Shown one piece after another: positions 29,453 to 42,129 of a DNA stretch of 64,000 bases. The notes beneath the pieces were generated by a model that saw only the letters and a list, made by a program, of their open reading frames with translations, searched no databases and had not been told where the DNA came from. The stretch is from NCBI GenBank assembly GCA_025526915.1, contig JAHLKH010000088.1, positions 1 through 64,000 on the forward strand, written 5' to 3'. Positions within the stretch are counted from its first letter, which is position 1. Every line of letters starts with the position of its first letter. The DNA comes from Entophlyctis helioformis. Lineage: Eukaryota; Chytridiomycota; Chytridiomycetes; Chytridiales; Chytriomycetaceae. The position numbers and the translations under genes are program-made.

Positions 29453-29987
29453 GCTCGTTCAGCGACCGGCCACGCGGCTGGTTCCGGCCCTTGGAGCGGC
29501 CCTTGGAGCGGCTCATGCGGCCGGCCGCAGCCAGGACGGCGTCGCACTCGCACCCGCACAGGCACTCGCACAGGCACTCGCACAGGCCGGCGTGCGATTG
29601 CACGGCAGCACAAGCACATGGCGAGGGGCGTCTGTGCAGGCAGGGCCTCTTGTGGCCGTGGGCGGCACACGCAGCACACACGACACACGCACACACCGAC
29701 ACACACGGCGCCTTTGGCACGCAGCGCCGCCGCCGCCTCGTTGTTGTTTTTTGTTCGCACGCGGCACGGGCAGCGGCCAACTCCGCCGCACGCGAGATCG
29801 GCGACGCTCAAGGCCGTTGCGGCTGCTGCACCCGCTTTGCTGCCCATTCGCATTCGCATTCGCACCTGCACCTGCACCTGCACCCGCCGTCCCTCCCTGC
29901 ACACAACAGCGCTGCAGCCTCTCCCTCTCCCTTCCCCTTCCCCTTGTCCCCCCACGCACGCACTCCCCACACGCCCCCGCCCCCGCC
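29453..29987. other. Intergenic region with short tandem repeats
   Basis: This lies between the divergent membrane-protein and oligopeptidase genes. It contains imperfect 12-bp repeats of GCACTCGCACAG (about 29560-29590), CGCATT/CACCTG hexamer runs (29848-29885) and a pyrimidine-rich stretch just before the oligopeptidase ATG. The pyrimidine stretch is a common feature of fungal core promoters. Open frames across this region are low-complexity and are not taken as genes. Confidence 0.5.
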
Positions 29988-30336
29988 ATGAAGCGCTTCT
30001 TCTCCTCGCTCAAGCGCACGTTCAGCAAGCCTGCTCCGAAAGAGCCGGCCCCTGCTGCTGCTCCGTCTGGCGCTGCTCCGTCTGACGCTGCTCCCTCCAA
30101 CCCCGCCCCGCCTGCTGACCCGGCTGCGGGTGTCGCGGTTGCTCCCGCGCCTGCTGCCGACAACCCGGTCGCCCCTGCCGAGCAGCCCCTTGCCCCCGTG
30201 TCCGCCGAGTCGCCCCAGATAACCGCAAAGGACCTGCCCGCCGCTGCTGCCGAAGCCGCTGCTGCCGACACCTTTTCGCAGAGCGTCCTGTCCGCGGTGG
30301 CCCAGCAGGTTGACGACGGTCTCCAGGTGCTCACCG

Positions 30337-30376
<40 letters not shown>

Positions 30377-33300
30377 TGCTGCTCCTGCTGCTCCTGCTGC
30401 TCCTGCCGCTCCTGCCGCTGCTGCCGAGGTCGCAGAGGTCGCAGCCACCGCCGCTGCTCCTGCAGAGGACGCTGCCCCCGCCCCCAGCGCTCCTGCAAGC
30501 GCCGCGGCCCACGTCGTCGACAGCGTCCAAGCCACGGTTGTCGCGCCTGCTGGTACGTTGAATGGCCCATGTTACACAGAGCCACACACGGTCGCTGTGG
30601 CTGCTGGACACAGTAGTGCGCAGCCGTGCTTGCTCTTGCACGTGTGAGCGCACACACATGCCAGCGCACTGTCAGCTAACGAGCATGCGCTTTCCTTCCC
30701 ACCCGCAGATGCAGCTCCTGCTGTGATTGCCGATGCCGTTGCTGCCGACGCCGTTGCAGCTGCTCCCGAGGTAACGGCAGCGCTTATTACGTCTGGCAAT
30801 GTCCGCGCAGATGCTGACGTAAAGCCTGCCCGCCCTTTGGCCGATAAGGCTCCTGAAAAGCCTGTCGAGGTGGTGCCTGAGAAGACCGCCGCTGCCGAGC
30901 CCGTCGAGGTCGTGCCTGAGAAGGCTGCCGCTGTCGAGCCAGTCGCTGCTGCAGTCAACTCGCTGTTTGGCGCCGTGTCTGGCCATGCAGAGAGCATCGT
31001 CGCGTCGGTTGCTCCCTCTGCCGCACCTGCGGTCGCAGAGCACATCGAGGCTGCCAAGCCTGCTGCTGTCGAGGCAGTCGTGTCCAAGATCGAGGAGGTC
31101 AAGCCGTCTGTGCTCGAGACGGTCGCGTCGACCGCCCAGTCCATCCACCCTGCCGTCGGCGATGTCGTCAGCAAGCACATTGACGCTATCAAGCCTGCCG
31201 AGCCGGCTGTTGATGCAGCCCCGGCCCCAGTCCCGGCTCCTGCTCCCCAAGAATCCAAGCCTGAGCCTGTCCCTGAGCCGGCTGCCGCCTCTGCTCCTGC
31301 TCCTGCTCCTGCTCCCGAAGAGCCCAAGACAGAGCCAGTCCCTGAACCAGTCCCTGAACCAGTCCCTGAACCAGTCAAGGAAGTCGAATCCAAGCCCGAG
31401 CCTGTCCCTGCACCCGTCCCTGAGCCCGTCTTCGAGCCCGTCAAGGAGGTGGAGTCCAAGCCCGAAGAGACGATCAAGCAGGTGGAGACGCAATCCCCTC
31501 CTCTGGTTGCACCTGTTGCCAAGAAAGTCCCATCGACGGTTCGTTTATTGCTTGCGACTTTAGTATCAGTGCAGCATTAACGCGTTTTGCCAATCGACAG
31601 CACGTGTACCACGGCACCGTCGAGCTCCACGACGACTACCACTGGCTCAAGGACCAGACCCCCGAGACCAAGCGTCCCGAGATTGTCGAGTACCTCGAGG
31701 TATGCACGATTGCCAGCCGGCTGGCTCTCCCTTCTGTCGCTTGCGTCTGCTTTGAGATCTGACCCAGCACGCTTCCGTCTGTCTGCCCATCAAGGCCGAG
31801 AATGCATACGCCAAGGCACTGCACTACGACAAGAACAAGGAGCTTGGCGACAAGATCTTCAACGAGATCGTTGCCAAGATCAGCGAGGACGACACGTCTG
31901 TCCCCGTGTTCAGAGCGCCATACTACTACTACTCGCGTGCAACCAAGGGCGAGCAATACCGCGTCTACGCCCGCAAGAAGGACAGCCTCGACGGCGAGGA
32001 GGAGATCCTGCTCGATCAGAACAAGCTCACGTACGAGTACCAGGCACTCGGAGTCATCAAGGCCAGCCCCGACCACAAAATCCTGGCATATGCTCTTGAC
32101 ACGACCGGCGGCGAAGACTACACCATCTTCTTCAAGGAAATCGCAACGGGCAAGATGTTCGAGTCTGACCAGATCGAAAAGGCTGTCGAGACCATTATCT
32201 GGGCCAACGACAACAAGACCGTCTTCTACGGCCGCACCGACGATGCCCACAGACCCGACCGTATTCTGCGTCACATTCTTGGCACTGACCCCAAGGAAGA
32301 TCCCGTCGTTTTCAGCGAGCCCGATGACAAGTTCAATGTTGATGTCACCAAGTCGGAGCAGTTCATCTACATCTCGACAGCCAGCTCGCTTACCACTGAG
32401 GTGCACTACATTGACGCCGACAAGCCCGACTCGCGTAAGATGATCATTCGCTGTGAGCCGCATGCTTTCCTTCTTAACGGCTGACGCTTCCCACCGTTTG
32501 GCCACTTGCCAGCTCTCAAGACTTTCTATCCTCGCCAGACAAGACATAAGTACTATGTGGTTGACCACGGCAGCAACTTTTACATTATCACGGATGCCGG
32601 CGGCAAATACCTCAACAGAGCCATCATGACCTGCACCCAGGTTGGTAGCTGGCTGTTCGTTATGCTCATGATCTGCATGATTGCTTTCAAAGAGATCAGT
32701 GCTGATACCGTCATCACGCTGCCGCCACAATAGGAGAACACCGACATGGCTGCATGGAAGGAGGTTATCCCGTACGACCCCTTCAAGAACATTGGCGATC
32801 TGCTCGCATTCAAGGACAGCCTCGTTGCCCTTGTTCGCTCCGACGGCCTCAACACCATCACCGTGCTGCCCATCACGGCCGACGGTGTTGGCGCACCTGA
32901 GCACATTGCTTTCCCCGAGAAGGCATATGGTCTCTACCTGTCGGACGACGCTCAGCAGAACTTCAAGTCCAACTCTGTCCGCTTCTCGTACTCGTCACCC
33001 GTCACACCTGAGCAGGTGTGGGAGTACAACACTGTCACCAAGGAGCGCACGCTGCTCAAGTCGACCGAGGTGTCTGGCGGCCTGGACGCGTCGCTGTACG
33101 CCGTCGACCGCATCCAGGTGCCCATTCCAGCAAGCACCATTGCCGAAGCGCCGTTCAAGACTCCGGTTTCCCAGACGATCCCCGTGACGATTGTGTACCG
33201 CAAGGCGATGCTCAAGAAGGACGGCACCAACCCCCTCCACCTGTACGGCTACGGTAGCTACGGCATTAGCATCGACGACTACTACTCGCCCACGATCTTC

Positions 33301-34183
33301 CCTCTGCTCGACCGTGGCTTTGTGTATGCCAGGGCTCACATCCGCGGCGGCGGTGACTGCGGCCGTGGCTGGTACGAGACGGGCAAGTTCAAGCACAAGA
33401 AGAACACGTTCTCGGACTTTGTTGCCTGCGGTGACGAGCTTGTCCGCCTCAACTACACGCAGCACGATCTCATGTCCATGGAGGGTCGCTCTGCTGGCGG
33501 TCTGCTGATGGGAGCCGTGCTCAACCTGCGTCCCGACCTTGTGCACGTTGCCATTGCCGGTGTTCCGTTTGTCGATGTCATCAACACGAGTGAGTGGCTG
33601 TGTGCAGCGCGATCGGTTGATGTGGTTGCTGCTGCTGCTGCTGCTGCTGTTGATGATGGGCACTCGACTGACATGGCTGTGATCCCGCACAGTGATGGAC
33701 GCGTCGATTCCCCTGACGACGGGCGAGTACGAGGAGTGGGGCAACCCCAACGACAAGAGCTACTTTGACTACATGCTCTCCTACTCTCCGTACGAGAACG
33801 TCCCCAAGGACGCACAGTTCCCCCACCTGCTTGTCAAGGCTGGTCTCAACGACCCCCGTGTTGCCTACTGGGGTGAGTTTGATCACTCTGTCTGCGCTTG
33901 ATATCTGCATGCTTGGCCATGCTGGCACAGATCCCCCGCTCACTCACACTGTCCATCGCCCACAGAGCCTGCCAAGTGGGTCGCCAAGCTCCGCGACCTC
34001 AACGTTGGCCGTGGCAAGACGGACATTCTGTTCGACTGCAAGATGGGAGCGGCCACTTTGGCGTGTCGGGTCGCTACGCCCGCTTTGGCGAGATTGCCGG
34101 CGACTACGCGTTCCTCGTCGACCGCATGCAGACGCAGCAGATCGCCAAGGGTCTCATTGCTGCCAAGTTCTAAACAGTCTTGA
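29988..34183 (+). CDS. S9A oligopeptidase (oligopeptidase B-like) with Ala/Pro/Glu-rich N-terminal extension; frameshift before catalytic His
   Basis: A serine peptidase of the prolyl oligopeptidase family. The first two exons (29988 to about 31540) encode some 450 residues of low complexity: poly-Ala, then [18 protein letters not shown] repeats. The peptidase starts in the third exon with [17 protein letters not shown], the family's N-terminal motif. A propeller-like region follows. The catalytic Ser is in [12 protein letters not shown] (codon 33490) and the Asp in [10 protein letters not shown] (33851). At about 34050 the sequence reads GGGAGCGGCCAC, whereas the paralogue at 40.3 kb has one extra G. 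The loss shifts the frame just before the catalytic His (GAGHFG in the paralogue), giving a 40-45 residue foreign tail ending at 34183. As written, the enzyme lacks its triad His. An assembly error is the alternative. Confidence 0.8.
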
Positions 34184-34358
34184 CCATGTTTGTTTGTTTG
34201 AGTGCGTCTTTCTCTCTTTCTCTCTATTCATGGGCCATGAGATGACACGCGTGGTGCTTTTTGGTCGTTGCCTCTGGGGCGTCTGTCTGCAGGTCGGCCA
34301 GCAGCAAACGTCGTCTTCTTTTCCCTATAAAATCCAGTTCTTTTCCTTTTCCAGCCAG

Positions 34359-36615
34359 TTACGCGACCGGAGTGAGCTTGACCTTGAGCCCCTCCTTCAA
34401 GCCCAGGGTCAGGTTGGTCACAAACTCAATGTTCTGGTCAGGCACGAGCTCAATCGTAAACTTTTGGATCAGCATGATGATCGCAATCTGGTCATCCCGT
34501 TCCAAGGAACCGCATGTCAGCTGTCATGGTCGTTGATTGGGAGGTAAGGAACGCATTGGCAAACCAGGTGTACCTTGATCTCGATCATGGCGAGCTTCTG
34601 GCCAATGCAGTTCATCGGTCCATCGCCAAACGGTATGAAGAAGCCAGGCGGCGGCGGTGTTTGCCAGCGGTCGGGATTGAACCGTGTCGGGTTGGGCCAG
34701 ACCTGTGGATCGATGTTGGCCTCGGAGATCAACAGCAAAATGATCGTCTGCGCAGCACATGAGCGAGCAGGTTGTCAGCCGCACTCTCGAGAGATCATGG
34801 ACACGGCAAGCGTACCTTGGCTGGGAGCGTGTAGCCGTCGTGCTCAATGGCAATCTCTGTCTGGCGGCCGATGCGTCCGGCAACGGGGTGCAAGCGCATC
34901 GTCTCCTTGACAACGGCATCCAGGTACCTGCCGTGCCGTCCCAGATGCGTCAGGTGCATTTTTGGCACAATTGCAACATGGGTGGGCATGCTGTCTCACG
35001 TAAAGTCTGCAAGACGGTCAGGCTGAATGTCGCCGTTGAGAGTGGACAGGACTGCGTTGATCTCGACACGGAGTCTCTGCTGGACGTCAGGGTTGCGGGA
35101 AAGCTCGAGTGCAATAAACGACAGTGTGTGCGCAGTCGTCCTGGCGCGAGTTGTGCATGATCGCAGGCTGTCAGCTGTCGAGACTCACCTGTCTACCAGA
35201 CATTGTGCGGCGTGTCTATTCGGAGCAGCGACTTGGCACTTACTCGTGGCCAGCAAGGAAGAATGCTTTCATCTCGCCAAGAACCTCGGCATCGCTGAAC
35301 ACGGCGCGCTCGTCGCTTCCGGCCAGGAGGCGATCCAGAATATCCTGCGGCTTGTCCGTGTTGGCACCAGCGTCTGAAGCAGCGCGTTTCTCGGCAATGA
35401 TGCCTTTGAAGAGTTTGTCAAAGTGGTCGCGCATCTCGATGACTGCCGGCGACCTGGTTCCAATGCCGTAGTATCCCCACATGAAGAAGGGGATAGCGAT
35501 GCGCTGGTGGGCATGGTGTGAGCCATGAGCTGACTGCCGACACTTGTCCAGCTGTGCAAGGTGGCTTAGATACCCGTTGGAGAATGTCCATGATGGACTT
35601 GAGATACTTGCTGCTCTGCAGCGCCGAGTCGGAGACACGAGACGAGTATGTATGGTGAGCGATCGCTGCAGACACGATGACTTGCATCAGATGTTCACCA
35701 ACCTTGTTCTCGATGTTTTTGTGCAGCAGCTCGGTTCCGCGCAGGTTGTGTGAAAACCCAACAAGGCCACTGCGAGGTGCGGGCATCAACCGCGTCAGCC
35801 AAGACCGCATGGAGCATCTCAGATACACAGCGTCGTCTTACATGACATCCATGGTGTATGCCGTGAACTCGTCGTAGATGTTGGTGATCACCGAGCCGCC
35901 GTTTGCGGCAGCCATTTCTGTCCAGTAGTCCATCAGATCCACGGTGTGTTCTTTGACGACTTGACCCCCGTGACGAAGCTGTGCTGGAGCGAACGCAGGC
36001 TGCAGAAACTTGCGGTGACGCTTCCACCGCTCGCCGCTCGGCAGGAAAAACAGCGCATCATCAATCAGACCCCTGTCGGCATGTTGCGCAGTCCAAGCAG
36101 AGTCGCGAGTGAGCAACGAGCTGCCGCAGAACACAGACACACCAGGCACGCATGATCGCACTTGGCAGTCTGCTCGAGAAAGTCGTCGCGCGAGAACTCG
36201 GTCGTGTCCGTCAGCGCTCGATGGATGAGAGCGTGGTCGCTAGTCAGAACGAGACAGATGGCGCCGAGGTTGACTTCGAGTGTCGGGCCGTACATGCGGT
36301 TGTACATTGCAAACAGCTCGTGGATCTTGCCTGTGCTGCCATACCTGCCGAGTGCATGTTCATGCCGTCAGGTGGGCTGTGGTCTCCGGGACAGCGCAAT
36401 GCAGCGACATCATACTCGGAAAACTCCCTCGCCGATCCGATGATGGGGAGCCCCATCGGCCGCGGCAGTCGCTTCTTGCTGGAGCGGCCTGGCTGCAGAG
36501 CGAGAGCGGTGGCTGCAGCTGCACCGCCGACGACGACTGCGGCAGCGATAGCCGGGTTCTGCTGGGCGGCCGCCACGACGTCAGACACGACCTGCTGGAC
36601 GGCGTCGAGAAGCAT
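34359..36615 (-). CDS. Cytochrome P450 monooxygenase
   Basis: About nine exons. The N-terminus has an Ala/Val-rich membrane anchor (AIAAAVVVGGAAAATALAL) followed by the Pro-rich hinge LPRPMGLPIIG. The C-helix reads ERWKRHRKFLQPAF. The I-helix oxygen-binding motif is FFLAGHETT (about 35240-35260), the K-helix ExxR is KETMRLHP, and the PERF-like motif is NPTRFNPDRWQ. The heme loop is PFGDGPMNCIGQKLA with the heme Cys at codon 34607-34609. The Arg normally found two residues before that Cys is Met here (34613-34615), a one-base change from an Arg codon. The protein ends KVKLTPVA. It lies between, and in opposite orientation to, two paralogous oligopeptidases. Substrate is unknown. Confidence 0.85.
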
Positions 36616-36883
36616 TGGCTGGTGGATACGGCTGTGGGTTGCGCGCTGTTATGGAAAGGGGAGTTTGCAAGACGACTGCCAGCGACACGTCACCGCCACG
36701 TCGCGCCACGTGTTGCCTGCCCCGCGGCTCAACCTATGTCTGTTGCTCCGCACCGTCCACGCGGTCGCTGCTTTGCAGTGACGCCGACGAGCACGGCGGT
36801 CTCTGCCAGATGAATGGGCCCGATCTGTCTGTCCTTGCGTTCCACGACTGCCTCCGCTTGCCCCAACACAACACAACTCGGCC

Positions 36884-39800
36884 ATGTTCTCTGCGCTCAA
36901 GAAGAAGTTCCAGTCCATCAAGCACGGCAACCGTCGCCAGGCCGACAAGCGTGAGCAGTACCCCCGTGCAGCCCCCTCGATTGACGCCCCGTCCGTCGGC
37001 GCTGCCCTCGCTGCCGAAGAGGCCGTGATCTCGGCCAAGGCCGTTGCTGTGCATGTCGAGTCGACGACCACGACCACCACCACGACCACGACCGCCACGG
37101 CGACCGTTGTTGTCGCCGAGACGGCCGCCCCTGTTCCTCCTGTCGCCAAGAAGGTCCCGATGACGGTAAGCTGCATCTGCCCATGTCTGCCTGTCTGCCT
37201 GCCCCCGCCTGCCCGTCTGCTCCACTTCTGTGCACCGGCACCGGCAGTTCATCCTGTGTGCCCCGTTGAATGTCGCCGTGCACATCCTTGGCCAGCATGC
37301 CGCACTCCCCGCCAGGCTGTCCTTCAGTCTGACAGTCGGGGAGTGTGCGAGCAAGCGCAGTGTGGCAACCGGGCACTCTCGGGGCAGCCGTCGGTTGCTT
37401 CCCATCCCTATTGCCTGTGCCTTCCAACGGCCGGCGCTGACGTGGCACATCCCGTCATGTGCACCGCTCTTGCTTGTCCTTGTGCACAACGCCTCATCTG
37501 ACGACGTCGTATCGGAACAAACGCTCGCTGGCACGAACAGCACGTGTACCACGGCACCGTCGAGCTCCACGACGACTACCACTGGCTCAAGGACCAGACT
37601 CCCGAGACCAAGCGTCCCGAGATTGTCGAGTACCTCGAGGTATGCACGATTGCCAGCCGGCTGGCTCTCCCTTCTGTCGCTTGCGTCTGCTTTGAGATCT
37701 GACCCAGCACGCTTCCGTCTGGTCTGCCCATCAAGGCCGAGAATGCATACGCCAAGGCACTGCACTACGACAAGAACAAGGAGCTTGGCGACAAGATCTT
37801 CAACGAGATCGTTGCCAAGATCAGCGAGGACGACACGTCTGTCCCCGTGTTCAGAGCGCCATACTACTACTACACTCGCAACACCAAGGGCCTGCAGTAC
37901 CCCATCTACGCTCGCAAGAAGGACAGCCTCGACGGCGAGGAGGAGATCCTGCTCGACCAGAACACGTTCACGTACGAGTACCAGTCCCTCGGCGAGGTCA
38001 AGACTAGCCCCGACCACAAGGTGCGGCGATTCGTGTTGTGTTCCTGTCCTTGCAGATCTTGGCGCGCTTGCTGACATGGCCAACGTCTTGGTGCATTCTG
38101 GCTCTGCATCGTAATCCAATCCCAAACAGACGATTGCATACTCGCTCGACACGACTGGTGCCGAAGACTACACCATCTTCTTCAAGGACATTGCTACCGG
38201 CAAGACTCTTGACACCAAGATCGAGAAGGCTGTTGGCTACATCATTTGGGCCAACGACAACAAGACCGTCTTCTACGGTCGCACCGACGCTGCCCACAGA
38301 CCGTAAGTTGCCGTTGCAATCTGGATCTGCATTCGACCATTTGGCTCACTTCAAGGCCATCTGCCCTCCTGCCGCGCCACTCCAGCAACCGCGTCTTCCG
38401 CCACACCGTTGGCTCTGACCCCAAGGAGGACGTCCTCGTGTACTTTGACCCCAACGAGAAGTTCTACGTGTTTGCCCTCAAGACCAACAAGTACATCTTC
38501 ATTCTGAGCGGCAACCCAACCACGACCGAGTTCAACTACATTGACGCCGACAAGCCCGACTCGGGTAAGTGCACCAGAGATTGGCTGGGTGGTCAGCTCT
38601 GTCCTAACGCTGCGTTCCCCCCTTTCTTTCTGATCAACACCAGCCGTCAAGACGTTCTTCCCGCGTCAGGCTGGCCACCAGTACATGGTTGTTGACCACG
38701 GCAACAGATTCTACATCCTTACCAACGGCGGCGGCAAGTACCTCAACATGAAGCTCATGACCTGCACGGCCGTAAGTCTTTTATCGCTGCACCACCTCAA
38801 TATAGACGACCCGGCGCTGACGCATGCTTGTCGGTTTGCATCACAGGACAACACCGACATGTCTGCCTGGACTGAGGCTCTCCCGTACGACCCCTACACC
38901 AGCTTTGACAATGCTTACGCTTTCAAGGACAATCTGATTGGTGAGCCATGCCTTGCTTGCCAGTGTGCAACGGAAAGTAAAGGTCGACCCATGCTAACTC
39001 GCGGACAATAAGCCGTGACGCGTTCCGATGGTCTCTGCCGCATCGCCGTCGTTCCTTACGGTGCCGATGGTGTCCTTGGCACTCCCCAGAACCTCGAGTT
39101 CCCCGAGAAGGCGTACCACCTCACGTTCTCCTCGTCTTCCGAGCAGAACTTTGAGTCGAACACTGTGCGCTTCTCGTACTCGTCCCCCCTGACGCCAAGC
39201 CAGGTGTGGGAGTACAACACTGTCACCAAGGAGCGCACGCTGCTCAAGTCGACCGAGGTGTCTGGCGGTCTGGACGCGTCGCTGTACGCCATCGACCGCA
39301 TCCACGTCCCTGTCCCTGCCGGCACCGAGACTGAGGCACCGTTCAACACGCCCGTTTCCCAGACGATCCCCGTGACGATTGTGTACCGCAAGGCGATGCT
39401 CAAGAAGGACGGCACCAACCCTCTCCACCTGTACGGCTACGGCAGCTACGGCGCCAGCATGGGTGCGTCTGCCGCTGCCTGTCGATAGCCTGCCTTGTGT
39501 GTGCATGTCTCTGACTGTCGTCCGTGCTCGACTTGCTCCGTGCTGCAACAGACAACTGGTACTCGCCCACCATCTTCCCTCTGCTTGACCGTGGCTTCAT
39601 CTACGCCAAGGCTCACATCCGCGGCGGCGGTGACTGCGGCCGTGGCTGGTACGAGACGGGCAAGTTCAAGCACAAGAAGAACACGTTCTCGGACTTTGTT
39701 GCCTGCGGTGACGAGCTTGTCCGCCTCAACTACACGCAGCACGATCTCATGTCCATGGAGGGTCGCTCTGCTGGCGGTCTGCTGATGGGAGCCGTGCTCA

Positions 39801-40451
39801 ACCTGCGTCCCGACCTTGTGCACGTTGCCATTGCCGGTGTTCCGTTTGTCGATGTCATCAACACGAGTGAGTGGCTGTGTGCAGCGCGATCGGTTGATGT
39901 GGTTGCTGCTGATGCTGCTGCTGCTGTTGATGATGGGCACTCGACTGACATGGCTGTGATCCCGCACAGTGATGGACGCGTCGATTCCCCTGACGACGGG
40001 CGAGTACGAGGAGTGGGGCAACCCCAACGACAAGAGCTACTTTGACTACATGCTCTCCTACTCTCCGTACGAGAACGTCCCCAAGGACGCACAGTTCCCC
40101 CACCTGCTTGTCAAGGCTGGTCTCAACGACCCCCGTGTTGCCTACTGGGGTGAGTTTGATCACGCTGTCTGCGCTTGATATCTGCATGCTTGGCCATGCT
40201 GGCACAGATCCCCCGCTCACTCACACTGTCCATCGCCCACAGAGCCTGCCAAGTGGGTCGCCAAGCTCCGCGATCTCAACGTTGGCCGTGGCAAGACGGA
40301 CATTCTGTTCGACTGCAAGATGGGAGCGGGCCACTTTGGCGTGTCGGGTCGCTACGCCCGCTTTGGCGAGATTGCCGGCGACTACGCGTTCCTCGTCGAC
40401 CGCATGCAGACGCAGCAGATCGCCAAGGGTCTCATTGCCGCCAAGTTCTAA
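36884..40451 (+). CDS. S9A oligopeptidase (oligopeptidase B-like), intact paralogue
   Basis: The start is [15 protein letters not shown]. The first exon (36884-37165) is a short, Thr-rich extension ending VAKKVPMT, the same junction as in the upstream paralogue. Intron 1 is long (37166-37540). The following exons contain [17 protein letters not shown] and a propeller-like region. The catalytic Ser is in [12 protein letters not shown] (codon 39767), the Asp in [10 protein letters not shown] (40128) and the His in [14 protein letters not shown] (40332), so the triad is complete. Oligopeptidase B-type enzymes cut short peptides after basic residues in the cytosol. That specificity is family knowledge, not shown here. 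This copy has extra introns (about 38022-38130, 38306-38390 and near 38940, 39460) absent from the other copy. Confidence 0.88.
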
Positions 40452-40685
40452 ACTAGTCTTGTATCACCAGCAGCACCACAATCCCTTTGAAAATGAAGTC
40501 AAGTTGACCCATGATCGTAACGCTGGTGCACAGTGCAATGCAGCAGTCGTGAGGGAAAGCTGCGACGGCCCTTCTCGAGGTGACGTCGCTGTCCGTACCA
40601 CTGCTTGGCTTTATTTCAAAGCTGTGGCGACGACATTTCCCAGGGCAACTTTCTGTTCAATGCATGGCAGTCTGATCGGCACCGA

Positions 40686-41939
40686 TCAGATGCGAAACAC
40701 TTGACTGCTGGTTGTCGACTCTTGCCCAGGATCCGGCGTTGGCAGTATGGGTGACTCTGAACGCTGCTGTGCGCTGCGAGGCGCCGTGCTAGCCGGCTGT
40801 TGTGCAGCACTCGCACCCGTGACGGACGAGATGATGAATGCAGAGCGACCTGGTCCGCCAATACCCGCGCTGCTCGCGCCGATAGACGGCCCCATGGCCG
40901 ACACCCGTGCAAAGCCTGTGCCGCCCACCAGTGCGGGAGCTGTGCTACTCGCCGCATCCTGGACGCGAGACCGCTCCGTCACAATCGCGGCACGCTCGGC
41001 ACGCACAATGGCTTCCATCAGGACCGACAAGATCTGGTCCTCAAGCTCCTGGGCCGATGACCGAGCGGGGCCGATCGCGTTGGCCTGGCCACCCAGCCCT
41101 TGCCCGCGGATGCCGACCGGCCTGAAGCGCGAAACGACGCCGGGCGGAGGCTCCGACGTGCCATTCATCAACACGGACGCGCCGAGCGAGGTTGATGACG
41201 ACGACGCATCATTGGCAGGCGATCGGATGTCTGTGAAGAAACCGCCGCGGGGTGGAGATGCACCTGTTTGTTTGTTGTCGCGCCTGGGTCAGTGACGGTA
41301 CTTGACAACACGATGCATGCCAGCGAGGACAGGGCCCGCACGATGCAGGCATGCGAGGAGCGGGGGGCAGAACCCACCAGAGGCCGAAAGGGTGCGGCCG
41401 GCAGGCACGCCGGATATGATGGAATCCAGGTTGGCAGCCGACGCGCGCTGCGGCTCGCCGCGACGCTGCTGGAGAAGCCGCTGCTGCTGGAGCACCTGCG
41501 ATCGAGGCAGCCACGGCGATTGCAGGCCGTGCAGAATGTCCTCCTCGGTGCGGCGCTGGCCGGCGTACGGCAGGTCGAAGAACTGCTGCTCGCGCAGAGT
41601 GAGCGTGGACCAGACAAGCTCAATGACCGTCTCCTTGGACCGCAGCGACATGCTGTTGAGCATCAAGGTCAGAAAGTGGCTTAGATCCTCTGCCACCAGA
41701 CCGCGAGCCTGGTTCAGCAAGCGATGAACAGCGGCTGGATTGGATGTCTGTGCACGGCTGGATCCCTGGGCAGGGGCAGGGGCAGGGCCTTGCCCGTGCA
41801 ATGCATTGGCTGTGGTGAACGCAAGACCAACGCCGGTGCGGTAGTGATGGCGATCGCTGTGCTGCTGTTGCTGCTGTTGGTGGCCCTCGTCGTCCGAGTC
41901 GTCGTCGCCAATCAGTGCTTCTGGATAGTGCCTGCCCAT
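40686..41939 (-). CDS. Protein of unknown function, Q-rich N-terminus
   Basis: Two exons, 41939-41378 and 41230-40686, with a 147-bp phase-1 intron (GTGGGT...CACAG). The product is about 368 residues. It begins MGRHYPEALIGDDDSDDEG and has a run of six Gln. The only part that looks folded is residues 70-130 (LLNQARGLVAEDLSHFLTLM and ETVIELVWSTLTLREQQFFD), predicted to be helical. The C-terminal half is Gly/Ser/Ala-rich, with one more helix (QILSVLMEAIVRAERAAIVT). No family is recognised. It converges on the oligopeptidase and is divergent from the kinase at 42130. Confidence 0.6.
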
Positions 41940-42000
41940 GATTGATGCGTCGTCGAGCGTGCGATGAAGGCCGGATGGCTGCCGGATGGCGAGATGACTG

Positions 42001-42047
42001 CCAGATGACCAGATGACCAGATGACCAGATGACCAGATGACCAGATG
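42001..42047. repeat. Tandem repeat of the 8-mer CCAGATGA
   Basis: Between five and six uninterrupted copies of an 8-bp unit lie in the 190-bp divergent promoter between the unknown protein (41939) and the kinase (42130). Copy number is likely variable between strains. Confidence 0.85.
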
Positions 42048-42129
42048 GCCTTATGAGGGCCGTTGGGAGATTTCGAATTTCCCACCGCCGAGTTCGTTTG
42101 CCGACCGAAAGTGATCATTTGGCCAAACG

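Noticed and set aside
29513..30535. Long Ala/Gly-rich open frame on the minus strand
   Set aside because: It is the antisense shadow of the GCT-rich first exon of the oligopeptidase and has no domain or independent support.
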